Below, in pieces: positions 17,443 through 25,700 of a DNA stretch of 64,000 nucleotides; position 1 is the first letter of the stretch, and every line of letters starts with the position of its first letter. Origin of the DNA: Methylosinus sp. LW4 (GTDB lineage Bacteria > Pseudomonadota > Alphaproteobacteria > Rhizobiales > Beijerinckiaceae); NCBI RefSeq assembly GCF_000379125.1, contig NZ_KB900626.1, forward strand, positions 3,470,023-3,534,022, in the 5' to 3' direction. The notes under the pieces were generated by a model. It saw only the letters and a program-made list of their open reading frames with translations. It did not search any database and had not been told where the DNA came from. The position numbers and the translations under genes were made by a program.

Positions 17443-18333
17443 ATGACGCGTAAGACCGCAAACGAGTTCCCGCCCGGAATATTGAAGCTCTTCGATCTCT
17501 TCGTGCATGGCGACATCGATCGTCGCGGCTTCGTCGAGGGCGCGAAGAAATTCGCCATCGGCGCCGCCGCTGCGACCGCCTTCCTCGACGAGCTGCTGCC
17601 GCGCTTCGCCGAGGCGGAGGTGGTCAAGAAGGACGATCCGCGCATCGTCGGCAAGACGCTCGAGGTTCCTTCGCCGGACGGCAATGGAACGGTGAAGGGC
17701 TATTTCGTGCAGCCCGCCAAAGTGGAAGGCAAGCTGCCGACCGTGCTCGTCATCCACGAGAATCGCGGCCTCAATCCCCATATCGAGGACATCGCCCGCC
17801 GCCTCGCTCTGGCGAATTTCGTCGTCTTCGCGCCGGATGCGCTGGCGCCGCTCGGCGGCTATCCGGGCGACGAGGACAAGGCTCGCGAGCTCTTCACCAA
17901 GCTCGATCAGGCCAAGACGCGCAATGATTTCATCGCCGCCTATGGCGCGCTGAAGACCTGCCCGATCGGCAATGGCAAGGTCGGCGCGGTCGGCTTCTGC
18001 TACGGCGGCGGCGTGGTCAATTTCCTCGCCACCAAGCTGCCCGACCTCGCCGCCGGCGTTCCCTTCTACGGCGCGCAGCCGCCGGCCGAGGAGGTCGCCA
18101 AGATCAAATCGCCGCTGCTCATCCAATATGCGGGCGTCGACGATCGCATCAACGCGGGCTGGCCGGCCTATGAGACGGCGCTGAAAGCCGCGCATGTCGA
18201 TTATCAGGCTTTCGTCTATCCGGGCGTGCAGCATGGTTTCAATAATGACACGACTCCGCGCTACGATGCCGCGGCGGCCGAGCTCGCCTGGAAGCGCACC
18301 GTCGATTTCTTCAATGCGCATCTGCGCGCCTGA
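17443..18333 (+). CDS. Dienelactone hydrolase family protein with Tat-like leader
   Basis: 296 residues. The N-terminal stretch DRRGFVEGAKKFAIGAAAATA resembles a Tat signal preceded by about 25 residues, as in YghX-type members, so export is likely. The alpha/beta hydrolase triad is visible: Cys nucleophile in GFCYGGG, Asp in GVDDRINAG, His in GVQHGFNND. The oxyanion-side motif HENRGLNPHIED is also intact. Dienelactone hydrolases open cyclic esters, but the substrate here cannot be inferred. GAGG lies 11 bases before ATG 17443, preferred over the longer frame from 17419. Confidence 0.88.
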   Translation: MTRKTANEFPPGILKLFDLFVHGDIDRRGFVEGAKKFAIGAAAATAFLDELLPRFAEAEVVKKDDPRIVGKTLEVPSPDGNGTVKGYFVQPAKVEGKLPTVLVIHENRGLNPHIEDIARRLALANFVVFAPDALAPLGGYPGDEDKARELFTKLDQAKTRNDFIAAYGALKTCPIGNGKVGAVGFCYGGGVVNFLATKLPDLAAGVPFYGAQPPAEEVAKIKSPLLIQYAGVDDRINAGWPAYETALKAAHVDYQAFVYPGVQHGFNNDTTPRYDAAAAELAWKRTVDFFNAHLRA

Positions 18334-18352
18334 CAGAGAAAAGGAAACAGCC

Positions 18353-18901
18353 ATGAGAGCCTCGACGCTCTTTTTCGGCCTGGCGCTCGGCGTCGCCTCC
18401 ACCGCGCTTCTTTCGACCGGCGCCGGCGCGCAGCAGGCGCCTGCGCCCGCCGCTCCCGCCGCCGCGGCGCCCGTCACGCCGCAGAATGATCCCGCCTACA
18501 CCTACAAGACGCTTCGCCTCAATCGCGCCGCCTTCGACGCTCTGCTGGCGAAGCCCGAGGATCTTCTGGTTCTCGACATTCGCCGGCCCGACGAGCTGAC
18601 CAAGGTCGGCGGCTTCCCGGTCTATCTGAGCATCCAGACCAAGGAAGTTCAGAAATATCTCTCCTATATTCCGCGTGACCGTCTCATCGTCACTGTTTCC
18701 AATCGCGCGCATCGCGCCGGCGCCGTCGGCGATATTCTCGCCGGCCTCGGCTATCATGTCGTCGGCGCGATCGGCGTGCTCGATTATCAGGACGAGGGCG
18801 GAACTCTGACCAAGATCGCGCCGCCGGCCCCCGCCGCGACGGCCGCGGTCGCCGCTCCCGCCGCCGCCCCTGCCGCGGCTCCCGCCACCGCCGCCAAGTG
18901 A
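18353..18901 (+). CDS. Exported rhodanese-like protein lacking the active-site cysteine
   Basis: 182 residues: signal peptide (MRASTLFFGLALGVASTALLSTGAGA), an Ala/Pro linker, a rhodanese-like domain (about 55-155: LLVLDIRRPDELTKVGGFPV; GDILAGLGYHVVGAIGVLDY) and an Ala/Pro tail. Rhodaneses carry sulfur on a cysteine in a CRxGxR loop; the equivalent loop is SNRAHR, with Ser in place of Cys. Sulfurtransferase activity is thus unlikely and a binding or structural role is more probable. It begins 19 bases after the hydrolase stop and ends 7 bases before the peroxiredoxin gene. Confidence 0.8.
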   Translation: MRASTLFFGLALGVASTALLSTGAGAQQAPAPAAPAAAAPVTPQNDPAYTYKTLRLNRAAFDALLAKPEDLLVLDIRRPDELTKVGGFPVYLSIQTKEVQKYLSYIPRDRLIVTVSNRAHRAGAVGDILAGLGYHVVGAIGVLDYQDEGGTLTKIAPPAPAATAAVAAPAAAPAAAPATAAK

Positions 18902-18908
18902 GGCCAAA

Positions 18909-19472
18909 ATGCGTAAGCTCGCGATTTTCACAGCTCTTTCGGTCGCTCTCGCGGCCGTCCCGGCCTCCGCTGCATTGAAGACGGGCGCCTCGGCGCCCGA
19001 TTTCAGCGCCCAAGCCGCCATTGGCGGCAAGGACTTCGTCTTCTCTCTCGCCGAAGCGCTGAAGAAAGGCCCGGTGGTCCTCTACTTCTATCCCAAATCC
19101 TTCACGCGCGGCTGCACGATCGAGGCGCATGAGTTCGCCGAGAATTACGACAATTTCGCCGCCGCCGGCGCCTCGCTGATCGGCGTCTCCGCCGACACGA
19201 TCGAGACGCAGCGCGATTTCTCGACCAAGGAATGCCGCGACAAATTCCCCGTCGCGGCGGATGCGAATTTTACCGTAATCAACGCCTATGACGCAAAGCG
19301 CGACCGCCCGACGCAGAATGGCGACACGGTTTCCGACCGCATCTCCTATGTCGTGACGCCGGACGGCAAAATCGGCTTGACCTTTGTCAGCTCGGACCCG
19401 ATCAAGCATGTCTCGGAGACGCTTCAATTCGTGCGGCAATGGCAAGAGAGCCATAAAGCCGGCAAGATTTGA
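18909..19472 (+). CDS. Periplasmic peroxiredoxin (AhpC/TSA, BCP-like)
   Basis: 187 residues with a signal peptide ending VPASA. The thioredoxin-fold peroxidase motif is YPKSFTRGCT, with Thr66 and the peroxidatic Cys69; a second cysteine occurs in STKECRDKF. The BCP-like spacing with a resolving cysteine five residues on is not seen. It reduces peroxides with thiol partners, here outside the cytoplasm. With two cytochromes c' and a cytochrome b561 next to it, the operon appears to handle oxidants or electron transfer in the periplasm. Confidence 0.9.
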   Translation: MRKLAIFTALSVALAAVPASAALKTGASAPDFSAQAAIGGKDFVFSLAEALKKGPVVLYFYPKSFTRGCTIEAHEFAENYDNFAAAGASLIGVSADTIETQRDFSTKECRDKFPVAADANFTVINAYDAKRDRPTQNGDTVSDRISYVVTPDGKIGLTFVSSDPIKHVSETLQFVRQWQESHKAGKI

Positions 19473-19503
19473 GCATTCAACCTCGGAATAAAAAGGGACG
19501 ATC

Positions 19504-19995
19504 ATGAGTCTGTATTCGAAGCGCTCGCTCGCTCTCCTCGGCGGCGCGCTCATCGCCGGTTGCGTCGCGCTGAATTCCGCCTCCGCACAGGCGCCCGGCC
19601 CCACGCCGGCGAAAATCGCGGTGGAGAATCGCAAGGCGGAATTCGTGCTGATCGGCAATTTCTTCCGGTGGTTCGGCGCCGTCGCCAGAGGCAACGCCCC
19701 CTATGACGAGGCGGAGGCCAAGAAGCGCTCCGAGCGCATCGCCTATATCGCCGGCTTGCTCGACGAATCCTTCCCCGACGTCTCCAATGTCGGCGAGCCG
19801 GACAGCAAGGCGAAAGCCGAAATCTGGAAAGAGAAGGCGGAGTTCGACAAGAAGCTCGCCAAGTTCAAGGAGGACGCCCATGTCTTCGCCGATGCGATCG
19901 GCAAGGAGAAGGGCGCGACGGAAGCCTTCAAGACCGCGGTCGCTAATCTCGGCCAGGACTGCAAGGGCTGCCACGACTCCTACAAGGCGAAATAG
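19504..19995 (+). CDS. Cytochrome c' (2)
   Basis: 163 residues with a signal peptide ending NSASAQ. It is a helical protein with a single C-terminal CXXCH, CKGCHDSYKAK, typical of cytochrome c'. It also has FRWFGAVARGNAPYDEAEAKKRSERIAYIAGLL in the first helices. Family members bind NO or pass electrons. It precedes the cytochrome b561 gene by 30 bases, suggesting an electron donor/acceptor pair. This pairing of cytochrome c' and b561 is common in proteobacteria. Confidence 0.9.
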   Translation: MSLYSKRSLALLGGALIAGCVALNSASAQAPGPTPAKIAVENRKAEFVLIGNFFRWFGAVARGNAPYDEAEAKKRSERIAYIAGLLDESFPDVSNVGEPDSKAKAEIWKEKAEFDKKLAKFKEDAHVFADAIGKEKGATEAFKTAVANLGQDCKGCHDSYKAK

Positions 19996-20025
19996 TCAGG
20001 CCCAACGAGCGCGACGAGACGTAAG

Positions 20026-20769
20026 ATGACGGTGATCGACAGGCCGCCCGAAACAAAGGCGGCGGACGCGCAATCGAAAGAAGAGCGTCTGGTGTGGGAC
20101 TTGCCGGTGCGGCTGTTCCACTGGTCGCTCGTCGTCTCTTTCATCGGCGCCTATGTGACCAACAGGCTCGGCGTCGCCTGGTTCGACTGGCATGTCCGCT
20201 TCGGCTACGCCGTTCTCACGCTCGTCGCGTTTCGCGTGCTCTGGGGCCTTTTCGGCGCCAAGCACGCGCGCTTCGCCAGCTTCCTGCGGCATCCGCGGGA
20301 GGCGTGGCTCTATGGGCGAGGCCTGCTGCGCGGCCGCGCGCCGCTCTACGCCGGGCATAATCCGCTCGGCGCGCTGATGGTTGTCGCGCTGCTGCTCGGC
20401 CTATTGGCGCAAGCGACCATGGGCCTTTTCGCCAATGACGAGATTTTCAATGTCGGCCCCTTCGCCGGCGCGGTGAGCAAGGAGACGAGCCTGCTGCTCA
20501 CCTCGCTGCACAGGAAGGGATTCTATGTGCTGGCGGCGGCCGTCTTCATTCATGTCGCGGCGGTCATCGCCTATGTGTTGGTGAAGCGCGAGAATCTCGT
20601 GCGCGCAATGGTCACGGGCTATAAGCGCGCCGAAACCGTGCATCCGAAGGACGAGATCGCCAGCTCCCGCCTGCCGCTGGCGGCGACCCTGCTGCTCGTC
20701 GTCGCCATCGCGCTCGCCGCGCTCACCTCGATCGCGCCTGTGGCCAGCGCCGGCGGCGATGGGTTCTGA
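20026..20769 (+). CDS. Cytochrome b561-type membrane protein
   Basis: 247 residues. WDLPVRLFHWSLV near the N-terminus is the cytochrome b/b561 opening with a heme-ligating histidine. Other candidate ligands are HVRFGYAVL and LHRKGFYVLAAAVFIHVAAV. Four core membrane helices and an extra C-terminal helix (LPLAATLLLVVAIALAAL) are seen. It would move electrons between the membrane and the periplasmic cytochromes encoded just upstream. It is the last gene of the same-strand run starting at 13041; the next gene is on the other strand. Confidence 0.9.
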   Translation: MTVIDRPPETKAADAQSKEERLVWDLPVRLFHWSLVVSFIGAYVTNRLGVAWFDWHVRFGYAVLTLVAFRVLWGLFGAKHARFASFLRHPREAWLYGRGLLRGRAPLYAGHNPLGALMVVALLLGLLAQATMGLFANDEIFNVGPFAGAVSKETSLLLTSLHRKGFYVLAAAVFIHVAAVIAYVLVKRENLVRAMVTGYKRAETVHPKDEIASSRLPLAATLLLVVAIALAALTSIAPVASAGGDGF

Positions 20770-20857
20770 GGAGAGGCGCGCCGCGTCTTTCGTTTCGTGA
20801 ATTCGAACGCGCTTTCGCGAGAGGCGCGGGAACCGAAAGGCCTGCTCCCAAATCGCG

Positions 20858-21262
20858 TCAGCGTTGAGGGAATGGCTCGACATGCGTTTCTGCGGCGCGG
20901 CCGAAATAGACGGCGCGGCGCCCGAAGAACGACACGAGATAGCCGGCGCAACCGCCGGTCATGATCTTCTCGCAGAAACCAGAATATGTGTAGCTCGGAG
21001 CCGCATGCTGCGCTTCCGCGATCGCCGCGCGCAGAGCCGCGACATTCAGCTCGGCGGCGATCGGCGCGTGATGGCGATGCGTGGCGAGGACGACGCTTTC
21101 GCCGTCAGGCAGATAATAGGTCGCCGTCGCGCGGCGGAAATCGATCGAATAGCTCTCGAATCCCGCCTGCATCAGCTTCCCGACGACTTCTGGAAAGCTC
21201 AGACTATTGCTCTCGGCCGCCCGCAGACAGAATTCGGCGACTTCGGATATTGCAGCGTCCAT
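20858..21262 (-). CDS. DUF1398 family protein
   Basis: 134 residues, resembling E. coli YbcV and other DUF1398 proteins: FPEVVGKLMQAGFESYSIDFR, YLPDGESVVL and SGFCEKIMTGGCAGYLVSFFGR. No enzymatic function is known. Start ATG 21262 has GGAG seven bases before it. It lies downstream of, and on the same strand as, the MarR gene with a 30-base gap, so the two may be cotranscribed. Confidence 0.8.
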   Translation of the reverse strand: MDAAISEVAEFCLRAAESNSLSFPEVVGKLMQAGFESYSIDFRRATATYYLPDGESVVLATHRHHAPIAAELNVAALRAAIAEAQHAAPSYTYSGFCEKIMTGGCAGYLVSFFGRRAVYFGRAAETHVEPFPQR

Positions 21263-21292
21263 GGTTGCTCCTTCGGCTGTCGGGGCGCGCGT

Positions 21293-21748
21293 TCAATCGA
21301 GCGGCATCTTCGTCAGGCCCAGTCGCGCGACGGTCTCACGCAAAATCCGCTCGAGGGCGCTTCGATCTTCGTCGGAGAGGCTCCCGAAGCACGCGATCTC
21401 ATTCTGGTCGGCCAATGCCGCTAGCTCGGGCACGAAGCCGGCGCCTTTGCGGGTGAGACGCAGCGTTTGCGCGCGTCCGTCCGCCTCGCTCGCTTCGCGC
21501 ATGACGAGGGCCTTGGCGATGAGGCGGTCGGCCAGCTTGGTGACGGCTCCCCGCGTCAGGCTCATCTCGCTCGCGAGCCGGCTGGGCGAGGTCGGCTCCC
21601 TGCCGTAGAGACTTCGCATCAGTCCCCATTCGGCGACCGTCACATCCTTGTCGGCGAGCTTTCGGGCGAAGCCGAGCGTTACGTGATTGGACAGTTGGCG
21701 TAGCCAGTAGCCGAGATGATCGGTCAGATCAGGAATGCGGGAGGGCAT
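21293..21748 (-). CDS. MarR-family transcriptional regulator
   Basis: 151 residues. A winged helix is centred on SPSRLASEMSLTRGAVTKLADRLI with the wing in EADGRAQTLRLTRKG. Flanking N- and C-terminal helices form the dimer. Effector is unknown. The frame extends to a TTG at 21805, but that TTG is the -35 box of a good promoter, so I use ATG 21748. A DUF1398 gene follows on the same strand. Confidence 0.9.
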   Translation of the reverse strand: MPSRIPDLTDHLGYWLRQLSNHVTLGFARKLADKDVTVAEWGLMRSLYGREPTSPSRLASEMSLTRGAVTKLADRLIAKALVMREASEADGRAQTLRLTRKGAGFVPELAALADQNEIACFGSLSDEDRSALERILRETVARLGLTKMPLD

Positions 21749-21767
21749 GACGGGACGGCCCGGTTGA

Positions 21768-21805
21768 TTTCCTTGGAAACTATCTGGAGGAGATTTCCTA
21801 GTCAA
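21768..21805 (-). promoter_or_regulatory. MarR gene promoter with small palindrome
   Basis: On the minus strand, TTGACT (21805-21800) and TAGTTT (21782-21777) are 17 bases apart. The palindrome TTTCC-TT-GGAAA (about 21768-21779) overlaps the -10 region and is a likely MarR self-binding site. Confidence 0.6.
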
Positions 21806-21928
21806 CTACTGGCGCCGACGCCCCATGTCGAGAAGCTCGCGCTCCGCGCGCACCTTGAGCCATAGCTTCGCCTGAGCTACCAAGGACGCCGTCGCCTATC
21901 CGATCGTCTTCGCGCGTCGAGGCTCGTC

Positions 21929-22504
21929 ATGGCTCGTCCTATCGCATCGGCTCTCGTCCTGCTTCTGCAGATTTCCGTCGCTCATGCGCTGGACCGGCCG
22001 AGTGCGCCCGCGCGTGCGGCGGCTCCGGCGAAGGCGCCCGCGGCGGCTCCGGCGGGAGAGGCGCCGCGCGTGTTCGGCGATTGGCAGCTGCGTTGCCTCG
22101 CGGCCGGCGGCGGGCAGGCGGCGCATCGCAGCTGCGAGATTTTGCAATCCGTGCTGGTCAAGGACAAGAGCGCGACCATCGCAGAGATCGCCTTCGGCAA
22201 GCCGGATACGGCGCAGGCCCTCGCTATGACGATCGTCGTGCCGGTCGACGTCGCCTTTCACGCGGCGCCCCGCGTGACGGTGAGCGACGCCGATCCGCAG
22301 CCGCTCGATCTCGTCTGGCGGCGCTGCGCCGCGGCGGGGTGTTTCGCCAGCGTCCCGCTCGGAGAGTCGATCCTCGCCCGCTGGCGGGCCTATGACGGAA
22401 TGGGGCGCATCGCCTTCAAGAGCGCCGCTGGGCAGGATGCGGCTTTGCCCATTTCGTTTCGCGGGCTCGCGCAGGCGCTGGATGCGCTGGCGCGGGAGCG
22501 TTGA
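21929..22504 (+). CDS. Invasion-associated locus B (IalB) family protein
   Basis: 191 residues: signal peptide (MARPIASALVLLLQISVAHA), an Ala/Pro linker, and an IalB domain with VFGDWQLRCL, SCEILQSVLVKD, DLVWRRCAAAGCFASVPL and a C-terminal FKSAAGQ...PISFRGLAQAL stretch. Paired cysteines (CL...SCE and RRCAAAGC) fit disulfides in a periplasmic protein. IalB proteins are common in Rhizobiales, and most have no proven function despite the Bartonella name. The gene is monocistronic, divergent from the MarR gene. Confidence 0.87.
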   Translation: MARPIASALVLLLQISVAHALDRPSAPARAAAPAKAPAAAPAGEAPRVFGDWQLRCLAAGGGQAAHRSCEILQSVLVKDKSATIAEIAFGKPDTAQALAMTIVVPVDVAFHAAPRVTVSDADPQPLDLVWRRCAAAGCFASVPLGESILARWRAYDGMGRIAFKSAAGQDAALPISFRGLAQALDALARER

Positions 22505-22508
22505 CGAT

Positions 22509-22528
22509 CTGTGGCAGAATTGCCACAG
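22509..22528. terminator. Hairpin after the IalB gene
   Basis: CTGTGGCA-GAAT-TGCCACAG, an 8-bp perfect stem 4 bases after the stop codon. No strong T run follows. The rest of the 269-base gap up to the autotransporter is AT-richer than the flanking DNA and probably contains its promoter, which I could not fix. Confidence 0.5.
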
Positions 22529-22773
22529 CCGTTGAAATTCGCCGAACGCCAGACAAAAAACAGAAATTCATAGAAACACTTAAGTAATTCACTTAGTGGG
22601 CGTTTCCGCCCGCTGCGCAGCCGCGCCGCGCGCTAGACGCGCAGCTGTGGCCTTGCCGCTCTCGCCGATCGAAAATAGAAATCGCAGAACTGGAAATGCG
22701 CGAGTCGGCCCGCGTCGGCCTCGCTCGACGTGATTTTGTCGTTTGAATTTCGACGAGTTTTGGAGACTAGCGA

Positions 22774-25700
22774 ATGACCCGTTCGTCCGACCGTCGCGGC
22801 GATGCCGTGCGCTCCTCTTTTTCGAGCCTTTCGATCGGCAATTCTCACAGGGGCGGGCTTCTGCTCGGCGTGTCGGCGCTCAGCATCGCGCTTTCCATGG
22901 GCCTGTCGCCGGCGCAAGCTCAGCAGGCGGGCGGCGCGGGCGGCAATCCGGGCGGCGGAACGGCGGGAACGACCAACGCCGCGGGCGTCGGGACAGCGGG
23001 CGGCAATGCGACCAACGTCGCGGGCGGCGGCGGTGGCGGCGGCGTCAACGCCAAAGGCGGCGCTGGCGGCGGCGCGCCCGGCGGCGTGGCCCCGGGCGGC
23101 GCTGGGGCGAATGGCCCTGCCAATCAAGGCGGCGGCGGCGGCGCGGGCGCCGCGACCGCCTTTACCTTTGTCGGCGCGACAGCCGTCGCCAACCTCGTGG
23201 GCAACCCCGGCGGCGCGGGCGGGGCCGGCGGCTCGGGAACGGGCTCCGGCGGCGGCGGCGGCGCGGGCGGCAATCTCGCCGTGATGACCGGCGGCGCAGG
23301 CGTGTTCAGCGGCGTCGCCGTCGGCGCGACGACGACCGGCGGGGCCGGCGGCAACGGCGGCTCGGCGACAGGAATCGCCGGCAATGGCGGCGCGGGCGGC
23401 GGCGGCGGCTCGGCCTTTCTGTTCACCGGCTCCGGGTCTGATGTGAATATCAATGGCGCGGCTGTCGGCGGGGCCGGCGGCGCCGGCGGAAAGAGCGGCT
23501 CTCTCTTCGGCAATGGCGGCGCCGGCGGCGCTGGCGGCGCGGCTATTTCCGCCGTCGGGACGCTCGGAACCGTGACCAATGTCGGCTCGATCGTGGGCGG
23601 CGCCGGCGGCGTCGGCGGGGCGACCGCCACCGGCGTAGGCGGGACGGGCGGGGCCGGAGGAGCGGGCCTTTCGGCGATCGCCGGCGGGACGATCGTCAAC
23701 TCGGGAGCCATAAAGGGCGGCGCGGGCGGGCTCGGCGGCAGCGGCGCGGCCTCGGGCAATGGGGGCGCGGCGATCGTCGGCTCCGGTCTCATAATCACCA
23801 ATTCCGGCGCGATCGCCGGCGGCGCAGCCGGTGGCGCGGGCGGCTCGGCCGGCGTCGCGCTCGATCTGTCCGGGACCAATCGGCTCACCACTCTGGGCGC
23901 TGGCGCGCTCTCGGGCGACATTCGAGCCAATGGCGGAGCGCTGACGCTCGATCAGACGGTCGCGGCCGCCGGCAACGCCGCTTATGCGAACAGGATCGTC
24001 GATACGGCGGGCAATCTCAATGTCGTCGTCGACGCGGGCGCGAATGCGGTCACGCTGAGCAACGCCTCAAATAATCAATTCCAGACGCAGGTGAAGAGCG
24101 GGACGCTCTCCGTCACAAATACGGGGGCTCTCGGCGGTGGCGATCTCTCGCTCGTCGCGGGCGGATCGACGGCGCCGGCCTTCCAACTCGCCGCTGGCGC
24201 AGGCGCGCAGTCTCTGACCCAGAACGTCACGATCGATTCCGGCGTCTCTGGAACGATCGGCGCCGGCGCCGGCGCGACGCTGATGATCGCGCCCGGCGTC
24301 GGGAAGATGCTGAGCCTGCTCGGCGGGGCCGGGACGACAGTTCATTTCGGCTCGGCGACCAGCACCGGAACCCTGTTTCTCGTGCCCACGCTCGCAACGG
24401 TCGCCAGCGCGGGCGCCGTTTCCGTGGACGGTGGGACGTTGCGGCTCGGCAACACGCAGAGCGCGGCGGCCATCTCGGGCCTGACGGGCGGCCTCAATGT
24501 CGGCAAGGACGCAACGACCGCGGCGACCCTCGACACCGGCTTCAGCTTCACCGCCAATAATCTCACCGGGTCGTCCAAGGGCGTCATCACCAACAATTTC
24601 GGCGGCCTCGCCACGGTCACGACCAACAATTCCGTCGACACCACTTATTCCGGCGTGATCCGTGACGGAGCCGGCGGACAGGTCGGGGTAAATGTTAAGA
24701 GCGGCGTGCTGACGCTGGCGGGTGCGAATACCTACGGCGGCCCAACGTCTATCGACTCCGCAGGGACATTGAAGGCCGGCGCCGTCAACGCCCTTAGCCA
24801 AAAAAGTAGGACCAGTGTTCTCGGAAAACTCGACCTCAACGGCTTCAACCAGACGATCGACACCGTCTATCTCAGCGGCGGCCGCATTCGCAATGGGACG
24901 CTGACCAGCACCGATATAGTTGCCTCACCTTCCGGTGGAATTATCTCGACGGGCGGCGCAGTCGAAAGCATCTCTGGCTCCACGGGCTTGAGGCTGACCG
25001 CGGGCACGACCAATCTCGAGGGCGCCAATACTTACTCCGGCGCCACATTGGTCGACGGCGCCACATTGCGGTTGAACAGCGCGAAGGGCCTCAGCGCCAA
25101 TAGCGCGCTCACCGTCAATTGGGGCGGGACCTTTGATCTCAACGGATTCAACGCCACTGTTTCCGGCGTCGGCGGGCAGGGGACCGTCACCACCAATGGC
25201 GGCGCCTCGAAGCTGACCTTCGGCCTCGGCGCGGATTCGACTTTCGCGGGCCAGTTGCGCGACGGAGCCGGTCAGTTGTCGACGCAGGTCTCCGGCGGCA
25301 AGACGCTGACGGTCACGGGGCAGAATATCTATTCGGGAACGACTCAGATCGACGGCGGCTCCGGCCTCACGGTCGCGGCGGGCGGCGCCATCGGCACGGC
25401 CGCCAATCATGCGGGCGCGATCAATGTCGATGGAACGCTGCTGATCAAGACCGGCGGGGCGGTCGATACGGGAGCCAATAATCTCACCAATCAGGGGACC
25501 GTCACCATAGAGGCGGGCGGCCGCCTCACCGATGATCTCGTCAATAGCGGCGTCGTCAATAATTCGGGCCTGACGACGGCCAATCTCCAGAACAATGCGA
25601 CCGGCGTCGTGACCAACAAGGCCCCGACCGGCGTTTGGCAGGGCAATGTCGTCGCCAATAGCGGCGCGATCGTCAATGAGGCGGGCGCCAATTGGATCGG

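Noticed and set aside
22900..23900. CRISPR-like periodic repeats
   Set aside because: The periodicity is GGC/GCC codons of the Gly-rich passenger in an open frame; no conserved direct repeats with unique spacers.
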